NCBI GenBank assembly: GCA_026413225.1
Contig: CM048591.1
Span: forward strand, 5,843,001 to 5,907,000
Length of the DNA stretch: 64,000 nucleotides
From: Otis tarda
Lineage: Eukaryota > Chordata > Aves > Otidiformes > Otididae
Direction: 5' to 3'
Shown in pieces: positions 25,001-41,388 of this stretch. The stretch's first letter is position 1. The number at the start of each line of letters is the position of its first letter. The translations under genes were made by a program, and so were the position numbers. Under the pieces are notes generated by a model. The model ran no database searches. It saw only the letters and a program-made list of their open reading frames with translations, and had not been told where the DNA came from.

Positions 25001-28000
25001 TAAAAAATAACATTAGCACTCTTTCAGGAAGCAGGAAAAATCTCTGCAGGAAAGATTTCAAATAAAGTTTCTCACCTTAAAAACCAGTGCCCTAATAATC
25101 ACTTTCCACTCCCCATTTAAGGTACTTTACTGTAGAAAGAGCAAGGCAGAAGGCATTTATTGACCCAAAGGGGATGAGGAATATGCAATACTGCAGCACG
25201 CACATACAAAATCATTTCATGCAAAACTTAAAAGCTGATACTGCTGTGTACTTTTGAGTTTGGGTTTTGTTTGCTTTTTTTTATTATTATTATTTATGAG
25301 GCCAACTACATTTTTCTACTGACCACCTGGTTTTCTAACATGGAATATGGAGGACAGGTCCTTGGAGATCAAGGAAATGACATCAAACAAGGAAAGTTTC
25401 CCTGACTAGCAGTCAGTGCCTGAGGGATTTGAAAGTCCATCTGAGTTCCTTTCAGCCTTGAGAGTGAAATGATCTTTGTTTAAGCGAGGCACGGACTTGT
25501 GGAGACTAAAAATTGATATCTGGTGCTTGCAATAGCCAATAACATCTGACTGAGGCTGACTTGTCCATCACTTTTACCGCTAATGCCTAGACTTTAGTAC
25601 AGGAGAAAGTTCCCATATAGCAGCACAGAAATTGTTTTATTTCACCAGAGGATTGTTAGGAAAAGCTACTGAAAACCTGAACAGAACTCTGAAATCCTTA
25701 AACAAAACGTGGAAGGCAAAGCAAGTTAGACATAATTACTAAAATAAAATAAATCTGGTGTCAATTGTCTTTTAACAGGTAAGAAAGCCTTTACAAATTA
25801 TTCAGAATTTATCTGTTTCTATTTTTGGGAAGGAAAAAAGCCTCAACCAATACATAAAAACTCTGAAGCTCTGAATTTCAATATATTTTCTGTAAACTGC
25901 AATTGCCACTATTATTTTAACCTGGCTTGTATAGAAAAAGTACAATTTAGTGACTATTTTAACTGAATTCTTATTTTAAATATGAGCAATAATAATGAAG
26001 TTGAAGGATAAGAATGCCACTAATGAAAATGAGTGGATGGATGGGGTGGTTTCCTGGCTTTCCCAGCAAATTCAGATGCTACCGTTAAAATTTCCCTGCT
26101 AAAAAAGCGGTATCATAGTGAAAAAAAATCAGAATGTCAAGTTTATTGGCATCGTTTTCATCAGCTACACATTATGACTTTTCTGTAGTCTTCAGACAAA
26201 TGGAAGAAAGTAGTATGAATTGTTAAGGACTTACTCAGGAGACAGATTTTAAACTCAGTATGCAGCAACAGCTGGAAGTAGAGTTTATCATCATCACCCA
26301 TATAATGGATAAGGGGCCAGCGTGTGCTAAGCAATGTAATTTTTCCCCCTCACACCTCAGGCTGTCCATCTCAAAACACATTCTATGTAGTCAGATATGT
26401 ATTGTTAAATGAGAAATACCGTTCAAGATACCTATAAGAGAAGGGTTTAGCAGATCAACAGCTAAAACTTTATATTCTCTTTGGTAGGCACCATGGAAAC
26501 TGGGAGTTGCAAAGAGAAATCTAAAGGATAACAGTATGTGTTAGCTTTGTTATTTTTTTTAAAAGGATGCTCCTCTATTAAGACCAGTAACATTTCAAAA
26601 CATATTTAAAAATTCCACTGCATTTTACACACTATAGTAGTTTGTAACATTAAGAAATGTATTTACCAATGTACATATCTAAGCACTGATACAGAAGGAG
26701 GTTTTGATTCCTATTGCTTTACCATGTTTGTCGTGTTCAAAACTGCTTTAGAAAAGACATTTTTAACTGAAAACCACTGAAAGCGCAAACGCATGGTGTC
26801 ATTTCACATATAGAACTCTTCTGATCTTTGCTGTCTTACCTGGGAACTCTTTCTAACTGAGACTGAAGAATAAATCCGATGATAATGATGCACTTCACAC
26901 TGAATATAGACCACAGGCCTACCTCTAAGCATTGTATGAGAAGACAGTCCAGTTCTTTCACCTATCGACATACGATGCTAAAAGCAAATGTGGTTTTCAA
27001 GTTCTGAGCCCTCAGTCTTTGACCTGCCCTCAGATATTATAATGTAATTTTAGCCACATAGCAATTTGCTCTACTGCTACAGAGCAATTTCAGGTGTAGA
27101 GTTCAGATCAAAGCACCTGTATTTAGGGAACCTATAATGGGATCTTGAATTTACATGTAGGTCCCCGAAGGTTATTGAAATATTAAGCTGGCCAGCCACC
27201 GGTCCCAGCTCTAAAATCAAAAACAGAGTGTGAAATAAATGCAGAAGAAACTATTTTAAAGGGAACACATGACATAAATGAAATATACTAGCATAACACA
27301 TATTAAATGAACATTAACTGAACATGCTATGTCTTGTTACGACAATCCAGCTCCTCAACTATCCAGCAATTCCTTCCAAGGCAAAAAGGATTCGTTAGCT
27401 GGTAAGTCAGATACTGGCATTAAAATATAAATCAGTCTGTAATCCTACAACAAGGCACTGATGTTACTTAAAGCTGGGTATTCAGCTGCGAAACAGTGCC
27501 TTGTTATTTACAAGATACATTAATATCTGCTGCTATAGATCTGGAAAGAAGAAATTAACACATACAGCAACTGGTAACATATTTCATCTCCAGGAGAAGT
27601 AGGAAGTTTAAAATTCTCTGTGAAAACAGATATTCCTACATTGCAATACTGACTATACAATGTGACATTCACATTATAAGCTAAGGCACATTAGTGAAAC
27701 TGATACAAGCTAAGGTCCTTTGTGAAAATGATACAAGTATTCTTGTATTTTTTAACATTACTGATACGTAAGGATGTTTTGACTGGAGGTTCCCTGTATC
27801 TCTTTCCAAATAAACTCTATAGCTGCCCTTGAAGTATAATGGTATAGCAATTAAAAATCTGAAAAGCTAGATTTCTTGTTTAAGACTGTTTAAAAAAAAA
27901 AGTCACCCTATTTCTAGAATTACAGGCATAAAAGAGTGATGAAAGAGAGCAGAAATTATTTCACTCAGATAAAATATTCTCATCGTACAGCTCAAAAAAA

Positions 28001-28208
28001 ACAATTCTAACACTGAGCGAGAAAAAAAAACCCTTGTTTTTATGAACTTCATTATCTATTGCTTAATACTTAAATTATACTGTATCTATGATAAGCACAG
28101 ACATCTGTTTGTTAAAAGATGATGCAAGAATTCAATTGGAGGGAGTTCAACATGATGTGGCTACATCCACCAAACTGAAAGGTAGCGCTGAAACAGGTAA
28201 CAATACTG

Positions 28209-29290
28209 GAGAGACACGGATTTGATGGACAGATCATTGGTGGATAAGGAATTGGCTGGATGGCCGCACTCAAAAGAGTTGCGCTCAATGGCTCGATGTC
28301 CATGCTGAGACCGCTGATGAGGGGCATTCCTCAGGGATCAGTGTTCTCTAACATCTGTCAGTGACATGGACAGCGGGACAGAGTGCACCCTCAGCAAGTT
28401 CACCAGTGATGCCAAGCTGTGTGGTGCAATCAACACAATGGAGGGAAAGCATGGCATCCAGAGGGACCTTGACAGGCTGGAGAGGTGGGCCTGTGCAAAC
28501 CTCAAAGTTCAACCAGGCCAAGTGCAAGGTCCTGTACGTGGGTCAGGGAAACCCCATGCACAGATACAGGCTGGACAGAGAATGGATTGAGAGCAGCCCT
28601 GAGAAGGACTTGGGGGTACTGGTGGTGAGAAGCTCAACATCAGCCACTAATGCACCCTTGCAGTCCAGAAGGCCAACCACATCCTGGGCTGCATCAAAGA
28701 GGAGCGTGGCCAGCAGGTCGAGGGAGGTGATTCTGCCCCTCTACTCTGCTCTGGTGAGACCCCACCTGGAGTACTGCATCCAGCTGTGGCTCCCAACATA
28801 AGAAGAGTGTGGCCCTATTGGAGGGAGTCCAGAGGAGGGCCACAAAGATGATCAGAGGGCTGGAGCACCTCTCCTATGAGGACAGGCTGAGAGAGTTGGG
28901 GCTGTTCAGCCTGGAGAAAAGATGGCTCCAGGGAGACCTTATAGCAGTCTTCCAGTTCCTGAAGGAGGCTTATAGGAAGGACAAAAACAAACTCTTTAGC
29001 AGGGCCGGTTGTGATAAGACAAGGGGTAATGTGTTTAAAATAGACAGAGGTAGATTCAGACTTGACAAGGAAAAAAATGTCTTACATTGAGGGTGGTGGA
29101 ACACTGGCACATGTTGCCCAGAGAGGTGGTAGATGCCCCATCCCTGGAAACATTCAAGGCCAGGTTGGACGGGTTTCTGAGCAACCTGATCTGGTTGGAG
29201 ATGTCCCTGCTCCTTGCAGGGGGGTTGGACCAGATGGCCTTTAAAAGGTCCCTTCCAACCCAAACTATTCCTTGATTCTATGATTCTATA
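28209..29290 (+). mobile_element. CR1 LINE fragment, 5'-truncated, plus strand (antisense to PIK3C3)
   Basis: The 3' end is a typical CR1 tail, CCTTGATTCTATGATTCTAT, at about 29271-29290. Working back, the sequence carries GGTGGTGGAACACTGG, AACATTCAAGGCCAGGTTGG and the reverse-transcriptase C-terminal block. Translated pieces in shifting frames include [48 protein letters not shown] and [20 protein letters not shown]. Several frameshifts, short deletions (for example after the SG(I)PQGSV block) and stops show it is dead. The recognisable 5' end is near 28209. Confidence 0.95.
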
Positions 29291-30670
29291 TATTCCCATA
29301 TAATTCTAAGGAAACGATGTGAACCCACAACTGGTACTCAGCATTCTTTCACTGTAAAGCTTCAATTACTTAAATAAATATCACCAAGAAAGGACGCATA
29401 TATGGTCATATACTTTGGAAAAAAGGTACTTATAGCTTCCAGTCTTCAGGGGAAGAATGAAGTTATCTTTTTCCAACTTAAGTCTAATGGATTCTCAGTA
29501 GCAAGAAGTCTTTGTAGTAAGTCTTTGTTGTATTTGGAACACAAGAATTTCTCCTGATAGCTCAAAAAAACCTCCTTCGGTATGTGACAGAGCATAGCAG
29601 GCAGATGAAAACAATTTCAGCCTCAGAATGAACCATGGATGCGCACTGCCCTCTGCTGTACTGCTTAAGGTCTTCCACTAAGCCAAACAGACATTGTGCT
29701 GTTAGTTTTTAACATAGACAGGCAAAATGCACTTCACTCCAAATCAAAACACTAAGATACTACTACTCTGAGCATGCCAGCAGTGCCTGCTACGGAAAGA
29801 TTTGCTCTTGTCACCTTAGACAAATGATAGAGATGTCTCAAGACAGATTTGTAAGTGTCCATTTTTGCATTTCCAAGTAGATAAGGAAAAATACACTTCC
29901 TTTGGTTGTTCCCCCACCTGGTTAGAGCAAGAACTTTTACTCTAATCAGGGCACAATGTTTCATTTGAACTCTTTCATACAAAGTATGCTGAGTCGAAGT
30001 AATACATGCTTCAGCCCTATCTGTAAACTAACAAACCTTCCACCGGGATGTTTCTCTTTTCCCCAAATAACATTTCTTATTTCCATGTTTCTCATTTAGT
30101 AAACATTTCACTATTATAAACAACAACTCCTAACTCTTCATCACTATGTAATGATAGGGTATTCAAGGCATCAAAACTCCTATGGGAAGCTGTGGTTCAA
30201 AAGTAAGGAAACAAAAAAAAAAAACAAACAGCCAAAAAAATCCCCCAAAAATTTTTCCCCTACAAGAAATGTTTTTGTCTGTTAAAACATTGTGAAGTTC
30301 ATGCAGCTACACACAAACTAATTTTTCAAGTAACACACCCAAATTTTCCTCCAACTCAAGGCATTGATTGTAATAGTTGGAATAGCTTAATTTTCAAATG
30401 TTTTGTTTCCTCTGCTAAAGAAGTCTTCTATTTATTTAGAATCACTAGAATTATTCACTCTATTGGGTCTGTTATTAATCCATAAATATGGCAAAAAAAT
30501 AAAAACATTTTAAAATTTAAAATAAGTTAGAATCAGAACGCGTAGCTGCTATTTTCAACTTCGAACTTGCAAGAGACTTGGGTTTTGCTGCTGCTTTCCC
30601 CCAGCTTTGAATTTGTAATGAGCAGGACACTAAAGAGTCTATTTCCTTCTTTGTTTTTAAAGAAGGCTTA

Positions 30671-30686
30671 AATATATATATATATA
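30671..30686. repeat. Short AT dinucleotide run
   Basis: An AT run of eight units in intron 22. It is a minor microsatellite. Confidence 0.8.
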
Positions 30687-31847
30687 ATCTCAACTAGAAC
30701 TAAATGGTCCAGTCAGCTCAGTTAGAGCGATGGTGAAACACTTGGATTTGTGGTTTGTACAGCGGTTTTGTTTAATCAAGAACACAAGATTCCTAGGGAA
30801 CAGAAAATGCTGAAGTGAATCCTGTCTCATGTGACATTCCCATTTCTGGGACATACCATGTACTTAGAAAACCATACAGACTTTGAAACTTCACAGAACC
30901 ACTTTGCTTAAAACAAAGTCAAACCTGAGACAAGAATTTGCATGGATTATCTCAGTGAAGTCATCAAGATCACATCTAATTACATACAACTACGGATAAT
31001 ACTTGTCTAAGCACCTACTGTATTTGGAATAGCATACAGTAAAAAAGCAGAATTACTTGACAACTATTAAAATACACTGGCACCCAATTAGTAGATCTTG
31101 AATTTGCTTTCTGATACCATGTTAAAAAAGTTACTAAACCAGGAACGTAACAATTTGATGAAAAATTAAATTGTTTGATAAACACCAGCTAGAATACTTG
31201 GGGTTGAAGTGACTTTAAAAATATTTTTAAAGCATCTTTTTTTTCAGTTTTGAACCAAGAATTCTGAAAAAAAAAAAAAGTAATTATGATTCTAGTCAAG
31301 TTTAAGATAACAGTGAAATGTTTCTTGGTCTTATGCAAAGGCAAGTTTTACCATATACTATGTCCATACTACTTTCAAAAAAGGTAGCATCACTCAAGAA
31401 AACTCTTGTGTTTAGCAAAAAAATGACTTACAGGCCCAGCTTTCAATGTAAAAAAAATGTGACGGTAGAACACAGGACTGTAAAATAAGCCAGTTGAAAA
31501 CTATACAAACGTTCATAAACACGTCTGTTCAGGTAACAGAAGTCTAACTTCACCTACAGATATATAAATGGCTCTTAAATGGACCTCAAAACCACATTAT
31601 CAGATAGTCATTATATCTTGCCTACTAAGGTGTTTAGAGAGCAATTTGCTTTCTTATTCTTCAACTGTCACTTCACGCCACTAATAGTTTAAACCTAACC
31701 TTTGATTCACTGGATCAAATATTACCTTAACTGAGACAATATAACTTCACATTTAAAAATATCTTCTAATACTCAAAAGGAAAATGAAGCAAAATAGTAC
31801 TAACACATCAGAAATTAAAAAACTGCTGTTATAAAATCATACTGCTA

Positions 31848-33046
<1,199 letters not shown>

Positions 33047-33131
33047 CACAGCTCTTAACATATGTGTCCATCACCTCTGCACTTATTCCATGAGGGCCAG
33101 TCTCACTAGGTGCATGTTTTCTGAAGAAGTT
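33047..33131 (-). CDS. PIK3C3: PIK3C3 exon 21: kinase C-lobe
   Basis: The 85-bp exon enters in phase 0 and leaves in phase 1. It encodes [20 protein letters not shown] then MDTYVKSC, matching human 702-729 with Y707H, N712T and N715H. The changed positions fall in a surface loop (human 706-716). The acceptor is CTTACCCTCCAG and the donor is GTG followed by GTAAGT. Confidence 0.96.
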
Positions 33132-34146
33132 CTGGAGGGTAAGTCACCAACATGTTTAGTTATTCCACATGATCTGAAACAGGCTCTTCAGAATTGGTAG
33201 CAAAAAGTATTCATTCAAGACTGCAAATGGCTGTTATTACAATCTGTTAAACTAACAACCACTCCCAAAAAACCTAGTATGATTTAATTTAGTTTTATAT
33301 TGCTTTATTTATTTTCTGTCCTAATCATCACATTCTTATACTCTCCAGAAACAGATTTGAAGTTCAAACTGAAAAGCGGTTTTCTTTATTAACAGCTTCA
33401 GAAAATTCACAATGCATTCAAAAGTTACTAATTAATAACTATGAGAGTAAATACTTTAATAGGAAACTGTTTAGGGCAGACCAACAAAAACTAAAACAGG
33501 ACTAACAGTCTAGATTAGTAACTACTTTTGGGACACACATTCTTACAAGGTTTATCATCATTATATGTCTCCATATTCCTCAATACAACCAACCACTACC
33601 AACTTTAAAAGGAAAATCTAGGTTATTAAATGGAAACTTCACACTTTCTGTGAAATGGGGGCAGGGCCAAAACAGTCCTTCCCATCACTCAGAAGAAAAT
33701 TGTTTTTTCCTTGACTGAGATGAAACCAAATAACAGCCAAGCCCAAGCACAAGTTCCTTCCAGTAAGCAAACACAAATCTACGTACTGTAAGAAGAGCTT
33801 TGTAGGCATCTGGATGACACATAAGTGACTAAAATAATAATGAAAAAAATTAAAGGAATCTTAAAAAAGAGAAGTAGGTACTGAGGGAAGGTACCTGCAT
33901 GCTATTTAAGAAAGTTTTGCTTGAAAAGCAGTTCTGTTGTAAGATGTATCAGAGCTTTAAGACCTGGAGAAAGCTTTAATTATCTTTGCTTACAGAGGAA
34001 TAAGCCCTTCTGAGATACATCAAAAAAGCTGACACAGTAGAAAGATTCTGTTAAATTAAATCCCTAAAAAAAGTGTGGATAGAAATTTTTAGCTGGTTAA
34101 CATCATACTAGAAAGATTTACTTTCAGTGCTCCAAAATTTTTCATA

Positions 34147-34258
34147 CTGTAAAAAAACAACCAAAAAAAAAAACCTCAACAAAAACCTCAAAATTAACCC
34201 CACTCAAAAAACAAACAAACAAACAAAAACTAACAAAAATAACCCCAAAAAACCAAAA
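34147..34258. repeat. A/C-rich low-complexity tract with AAAC repeats
   Basis: About 110 bp composed almost only of A and C with a few T, including ACAAACAAACAAAC. Its composition is like the block at 57957-58165. The lysine/asparagine-rich open frame across it reflects composition, not coding. Confidence 0.85.
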
Positions 34259-35409
34259 CTGCACAGACTTCAGACAATCCAAGTGCTAAACAGTAGTGTG
34301 GAACAGAAATACCTCCAAAACACGACCTGTAATTTCAAGATTGTTGATAGAAGATAAGTAACACTCAAACATCAAAACGTCTTTTTTTTCCTGCAGATCT
34401 GCATTACCAGCATTAGATTACCTGCTTTTAATCTCTTCAATTCTTTAATACTTAGATAGAGTGCCCATCTTTATCAAAACAGCTGTGACACCCAAAATAA
34501 ACATTTACAAAAATAATAAGCCAAGCCTTCACAATATCTAAAAATGTTCATTTAGGATTTATTTCCTTGGCCTACAATGCCCAGCTACTTTAACATGCTT
34601 TGGCACAGGACATCTACAACACACTTTGCCATTGATCTGTGAGGTAATCTTAGATCATATTCTTCTGGCATGTTGTCTATTTAGATTAGCAGTTCTCAAC
34701 AGGAAAAAATGATCCTTACATCTGCACACCAACTAAAACAGTGGGGCATCTATTACAAACTGGAATATGATGTTGTAAGTAATTGCAAAACGACAATTTC
34801 GTAAGCATTTCTAAATACATTATTTTATAAAAACATATAACGGACGAGAATATAAATAGTACATTTCCAAGATTACAAACAGTCGTCATGAAAACACTTT
34901 ATAAGATGTATGATTATCGAATGTAGCTTATCACAATTCTTACAGAACAGAAAGCTCAAAAAAAATTAGGCATCTTGATGCTGGTCATTGTCTAATTAAT
35001 GATAAGCATTTTTTATAAATTGTGAACATTTGATAAAGCAAATGATAATAACAAGTTGTATGCATTTTTTAATCTCCAGATTTTTAATATCTGTAGTTTA
35101 TAGTAGCAGGGAGCCATTTGCTTTGGCTCCCAGTTACCGAGCTACGAACAAATGCAAACTTCAGTATTAACTAAAGAAAAGGGAAAAAGTACTGTAACAA
35201 ATTGAATCCAACATGAACACGCTGTGTTTTCATTTAAAAACTTATTAGCTATATATCTCACACGGTAATTTAGTATTTTTTTTATCTAACTATATTTATC
35301 TCAACCAGCCAAGCACTACTACCTAGCTTGTGTGCTGTGCTTGAAACTAGCATGACTTTTGTGTGCCACTATTCAATTGTGTGTCCCTACTCAATTCCAT
35401 GACAGCTCC

Positions 35410-35460
35410 AAAAAAAAAAAAAGAAAGAAAAAAAAAAAAAAAAGGAGGGAAAAAAAAATA
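35410..35460. repeat. Poly-A/GAAA tract
   Basis: About 50 bp of A runs broken only by a few G (AAGAAAGAAA and AAAGGAGGGA). It is a homopurine tract on the plus strand and a pyrimidine tract on the transcript. It lies about 500 bp from exon 20 and is not part of its splice site. Confidence 0.9.
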
Positions 35461-35956
35461 ATCATACACTATCTACAGTATCTATATATGCACTGCCTCA
35501 GGGAAACATTTCAGAAATTATATGAACAAACTATTTAATTGTTCCACTAAAAAAAAAACCAAAACAAAACATTAAAACATACTTTGACAAGATACCAAGC
35601 CAGAAGTACTCAGTGAACAACAAAAACACTTTAAAACAAAACAGTACAGAGAAGTGTCACGCATCTTCCATTCATCATTGCAGCAAAGACAGAATTTCAG
35701 TATCACAATTAAATTACACTTTTACATTTCTTTAAATTATATTACTTTTAGGATACGAGATGCTTGTGGTGACTTAAGTATACTTTTTTAAAGTAAAACA
35801 TCTACTGTAAATACTCTTACGTTTCAAGCTGTCACATTTGTCTTCTAACAACAGATATAAAAGTCAACAGCGAGAACAGAGACTTTGGCATGAGATCTAA
35901 GCTTGCCATTTATACTGCTTGATAAGAAGATGACTTAAAAATCCCCCATCACATAC

Positions 35957-36021
35957 CTGTATGCTTTCCTCAGTAGCCAGAACTTCTGCAACTGGTACTG
36001 ACTGAATAAACTGCATGAAAC
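35957..36021 (-). CDS. PIK3C3: PIK3C3 exon 20: kinase hinge region
   Basis: The 65-bp exon enters in phase 1 and leaves in phase 0. It encodes GFMQFIQSVPVAEVLATEES then IQ, matching human 680-701 with D695A and G698E. FIQSVPVAEV forms the hinge that lines the ATP pocket in the family. The acceptor is CTGTCACAG and the donor is CAG followed by GTATGT. Confidence 0.97.
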
Positions 36022-36699
36022 CTGTGACAGAAATCAACCAAAAAATAAATCTGTAATGCTTAGAACATTCAAGCTGCTCTATAATGCATGTTTATTAAAG
36101 GTCAACACTAACACACACTTCCATTTAACTGCTTCTCATAGGCAAAAAAAAACCCACAATGTTTTGTCCCAATTTTCTGGCTTCAGTAGTTTTAAAACAA
36201 CTTGTCATGACCAAATTAGCTTGCAAAAGGTCTGTTGTTTCCAGTGTTCATGAGAAAAGAAAGATAAATCAATAACTTTCTAAATATATATCCAGAATGT
36301 ATCTAAAATCACAGGCAAGTTTGATTTTCTTTTGTCTTAGTTTGTTTCTCCTCCATTTCATGCAAAGATCTATAAACAGGAGTGTTAAAAGTTATTTGTC
36401 TGAGATCACATAGTAAGCTAGCAGCAAAGATCACACTACTGATTGTCACATACTCCAAAAATTCTGACCAGGCTTCTTTTATGAAGATATTTGAGTCACC
36501 TATGGAATACCATTGTCACTCGGCATTTGTAAGTCATATTTACTACCATGCAATAAGATTTTCTTATACGTTTGAGCTCCTTTTTTAGAATGCTGTACTA
36601 AGCAAAACATCTCTCATGAAAATAGAGCGCTGTAGCAGTCTATGAACAGAAGAAGATTCCTCCCAATAATGTATTTTTACAAAATAAAAGTATTCATAC
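36022..36699 (-). other. Intron 19 of PIK3C3
   Basis: 678 bp of AT-rich unique sequence with no recognised element. Confidence 0.8.
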
Positions 36700-36769
36700 C
36701 ATGTTTTGTACTAGTTGCCAGCACTTTATAGGGCGTCAGCTTCAAATCCAGATTCTCTTTTCTTAACAG
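36700..36769 (-). CDS. PIK3C3: PIK3C3 exon 19: kinase N-lobe
   Basis: The 70-bp exon enters in phase 0 and leaves in phase 1 (G of G680). It encodes [20 protein letters not shown] then TKH, matching human 657-679 without change. LTPY contains the threonine equivalent to human T668, described as a site of cyclin-dependent kinase phosphorylation (literature knowledge). The acceptor is TTTTTTTTCCAG and the donor is ATG followed by GTATGA. Confidence 0.97.
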
Positions 36770-37222
<453 letters not shown>

Positions 37223-39566
37223 CTAGAAAAGGAAACTTACTCTACTAAGCTGGTTCACAGCAGTGTTCATAACACGTTAATACAGTGGAGTTCGAAAATA
37301 CAAATTTTTGTTCACTGCATTGTAGATCAGAAGTTAATTAAGCAAGTATCGGTTCATAGGATTTAAGTATCAAATTCAGTTACAAAAAGGTTTAGAATAG
37401 TCCCATTTGAATACCAACAGTGTGATAGTGCACACCACAGCTCTCTTCATGTTCCTCAAGTTTGGTAGAATAGAAGCAATCGCAAAGCTTATAAAAGCAA
37501 TTACTCGCTGTCTAGGACTAAATAGTTAGAACATTTCCAGTTACCAAAAGTGGGATCTGGGCACGTTTTTTAAAATACATACCTTAAGGCTTTCCTTCGT
37601 TTTAGCAAGGAGTGTGAAGGATACATTTCCCCCACTCCCCCAGCAACAGAAGAGGAGAGGACAGAAGGATTCAAGTTTTGTTTGTATGCATGTAATTCCA
37701 ATCAATACAGAAACACTATGCAAAAGGTCACAACAAAACAAATTTAAACTGACCAGATCAAAAAGAGACACAATTATAGGATAAACACCAAAGAAATGCT
37801 AAGGGCAAGTAATCTTAAACAATTAACTGCTTCCTTAATCTACTTAGTAGAAGCAAAAAATGCCTTTTTACATGGATGTTTGAGAAAGCCAATTTAATTG
37901 TTTGCAATTTCTCTGCACAGAATGGGTTGAAGAGGATCAATTACCTACATGAATGATTTCACCTATTGTAACTGACCAAGTCACTTCCCTCAAAACCAAA
38001 ACAAACAAAAAAATTAAGGATATAGAGTTTAGTATTTGAACACTCACACTAGATTTTCACATGCAATGTATCATTCAAAATTATTCACTTCCATAAATAA
38101 AGGAAAAATTATTTTTTAAACGGTCCTACAAAAGCTGCCATGTGATGTTCAAGAGCACCAAAAATTAGTCATTCTTCCCTCTTTGTGGTGGTTTGTTTTT
38201 TACCCCATAGTACAGACTGAGAGAACAAAAGGAAATCTGTAGCCTTTCAGAATCAGGAGAATCAAATCCATCTCTGACTTTGAAACAAGTCATGTCTTAT
38301 ATTTTTGGTTCTAAATTTTCTATATTGCTACGGAAGACGTGTAGAAGACTATCTGACCTGAGTTTGTCCTGATTAAGTTAAACTGCTATTCTTGATAGGA
38401 AATATTTAGTTGCTGTTCCAGCAGTCTTTTTGGCAGCATTGTTCCCCCAACCCTTAAATCATATTCACGCTAAAAGTTGACTTGAGTTTGCAAAACCTTG
38501 TTTTCATTACAAGATCTTTTCAATGTTACTTCCAACCTGAGGTGCACAGGCATTCAACTGAAGAAGCGTACTCTTCAAAGAGACTAACTGGTATAAAAGA
38601 AGCAAGTCAAAGCTGGGAAACCAAGAGCTAGTACGGCAGAAAACTATGCAAAAATGTCCATCTCTGATTTTAAGTAACAGTCAACAAGCAGCTTGCCAAA
38701 GTTAGAAACTACTGGGCACAATAAATTTACAACCTAGTAGAGACAATGGATTACCATTGGTTGTCACAGCAGCTTGTATGCTTTTTAACTGTCAGAGAAT
38801 GCCTCCTGGACATAGGCCTGACTTGTAAAGCACATTTTAGTCATCTTAAAATTAGATCACAGCCAACTATACGAGTTCAAAGTAAACTTATAAAGAGGTC
38901 CTACATCAATGGACACAGGTAATAACTTACATTCCACACAATAACTTACATTCCAAGTAGCACAGGAAGCAAAATAACCCCAGTCCTTTCAACAGTATAT
39001 TGACTGTTTATTAACTAGATTAAGGGATGGTCATAAGATCCAAGCAACTGCTACAGATTGGTAAGTCCTTAGATCAACCACAAGGATACAGGATCTACCT
39101 GTCAGCCCACTGCAACTGTGTGAAAAGGAACACCTTATTGCTTTCTAGTCTCTACTAATTTAAAAGTTTTATTTTGCAATGGAATAGATGCAAACATTTA
39201 TCTGAGAAGCAGCACACCTGACTTGATTTGTATGACTCTGATCATAAGTAGTATACCTGTTGAACACAGTCTAACCAAAATTCTGAAAAATTCTGATCTA
39301 GAAAGCACGTCTTCAGCTTAGGGACTTCATAAACTTTGTAACTGTATCACTCAAATAAAAGTTACTTTAAAGTTTGCACATTAATTTGAAAGGAAAAAAA
39401 AGTTTCACAAAGGAAAAAAAAAGGGGTTTTTAACCACCTTAAGAGCACGTTACAGTTACATTTTGCCTCGATTATGTCATCTGCTTTAAATCTTTCAACT
39501 GATGTTCCTAAGCTTAGTGCCATTAAGATTTATTTGTACTTCAGCTGTTCAGAAGATCTCATTTAC
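37223..39566 (-). other. Intron 17 of PIK3C3 (2.3 kb)
   Basis: Unique AT-rich sequence. It holds a 19-bp tandem duplication at 38921-38957 and A runs near 39394-39422. A minus-strand open stretch at 37541-37771 has no recognisable product. Confidence 0.75.
38921..38957. repeat. Tandem duplication, 19-bp period
   Basis: AATAACTTACATTCCA occurs at 38921 and again at 38940, identical over 16 bp. It is probably a replication-slippage duplication. Confidence 0.9.
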
Positions 39567-39698
39567 CTTGAAGAGTGTGGCTTTCTCAGGGATTATCCCT
39601 TTAATTTTCACCTGAGGTTCCAGAGGAAGTGGAATAAGTTCCATATCTGCTAAATTCATCTTTTCATTATCTGCTAACAATGCCTGAAGTCTCTCATT
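39567..39698 (-). CDS. PIK3C3: PIK3C3 exon 17: start of the kinase domain
   Basis: The 132-bp exon is in phase 0 at both ends and encodes 44 residues matching human 570-613. It contains [20 protein letters not shown] and then [20 protein letters not shown]. Differences from human are G578A, S586A, V588M, R602K and T608K, all mild. The residues form the first strands of the N-lobe. The acceptor is TTATTTTAG and the donor is AAG followed by GTAAAT. Confidence 0.97.

Positions 39699-41388
<1,690 letters not shown>

Larger units (their letters stand above)
33132..35956 (-). other. Intron 20 of PIK3C3 (2.8 kb)
   Basis: AT-rich sequence with two A-rich tracts, at 34147-34258 and 35410-35460 (listed separately). 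No gene or interspersed repeat family was recognised. Confidence 0.75.

Noticed and set aside
34127-34357. Lysine/asparagine-rich plus-strand frame
   Set aside because: Product of an A-rich tract with AAAC repeats, not a gene.
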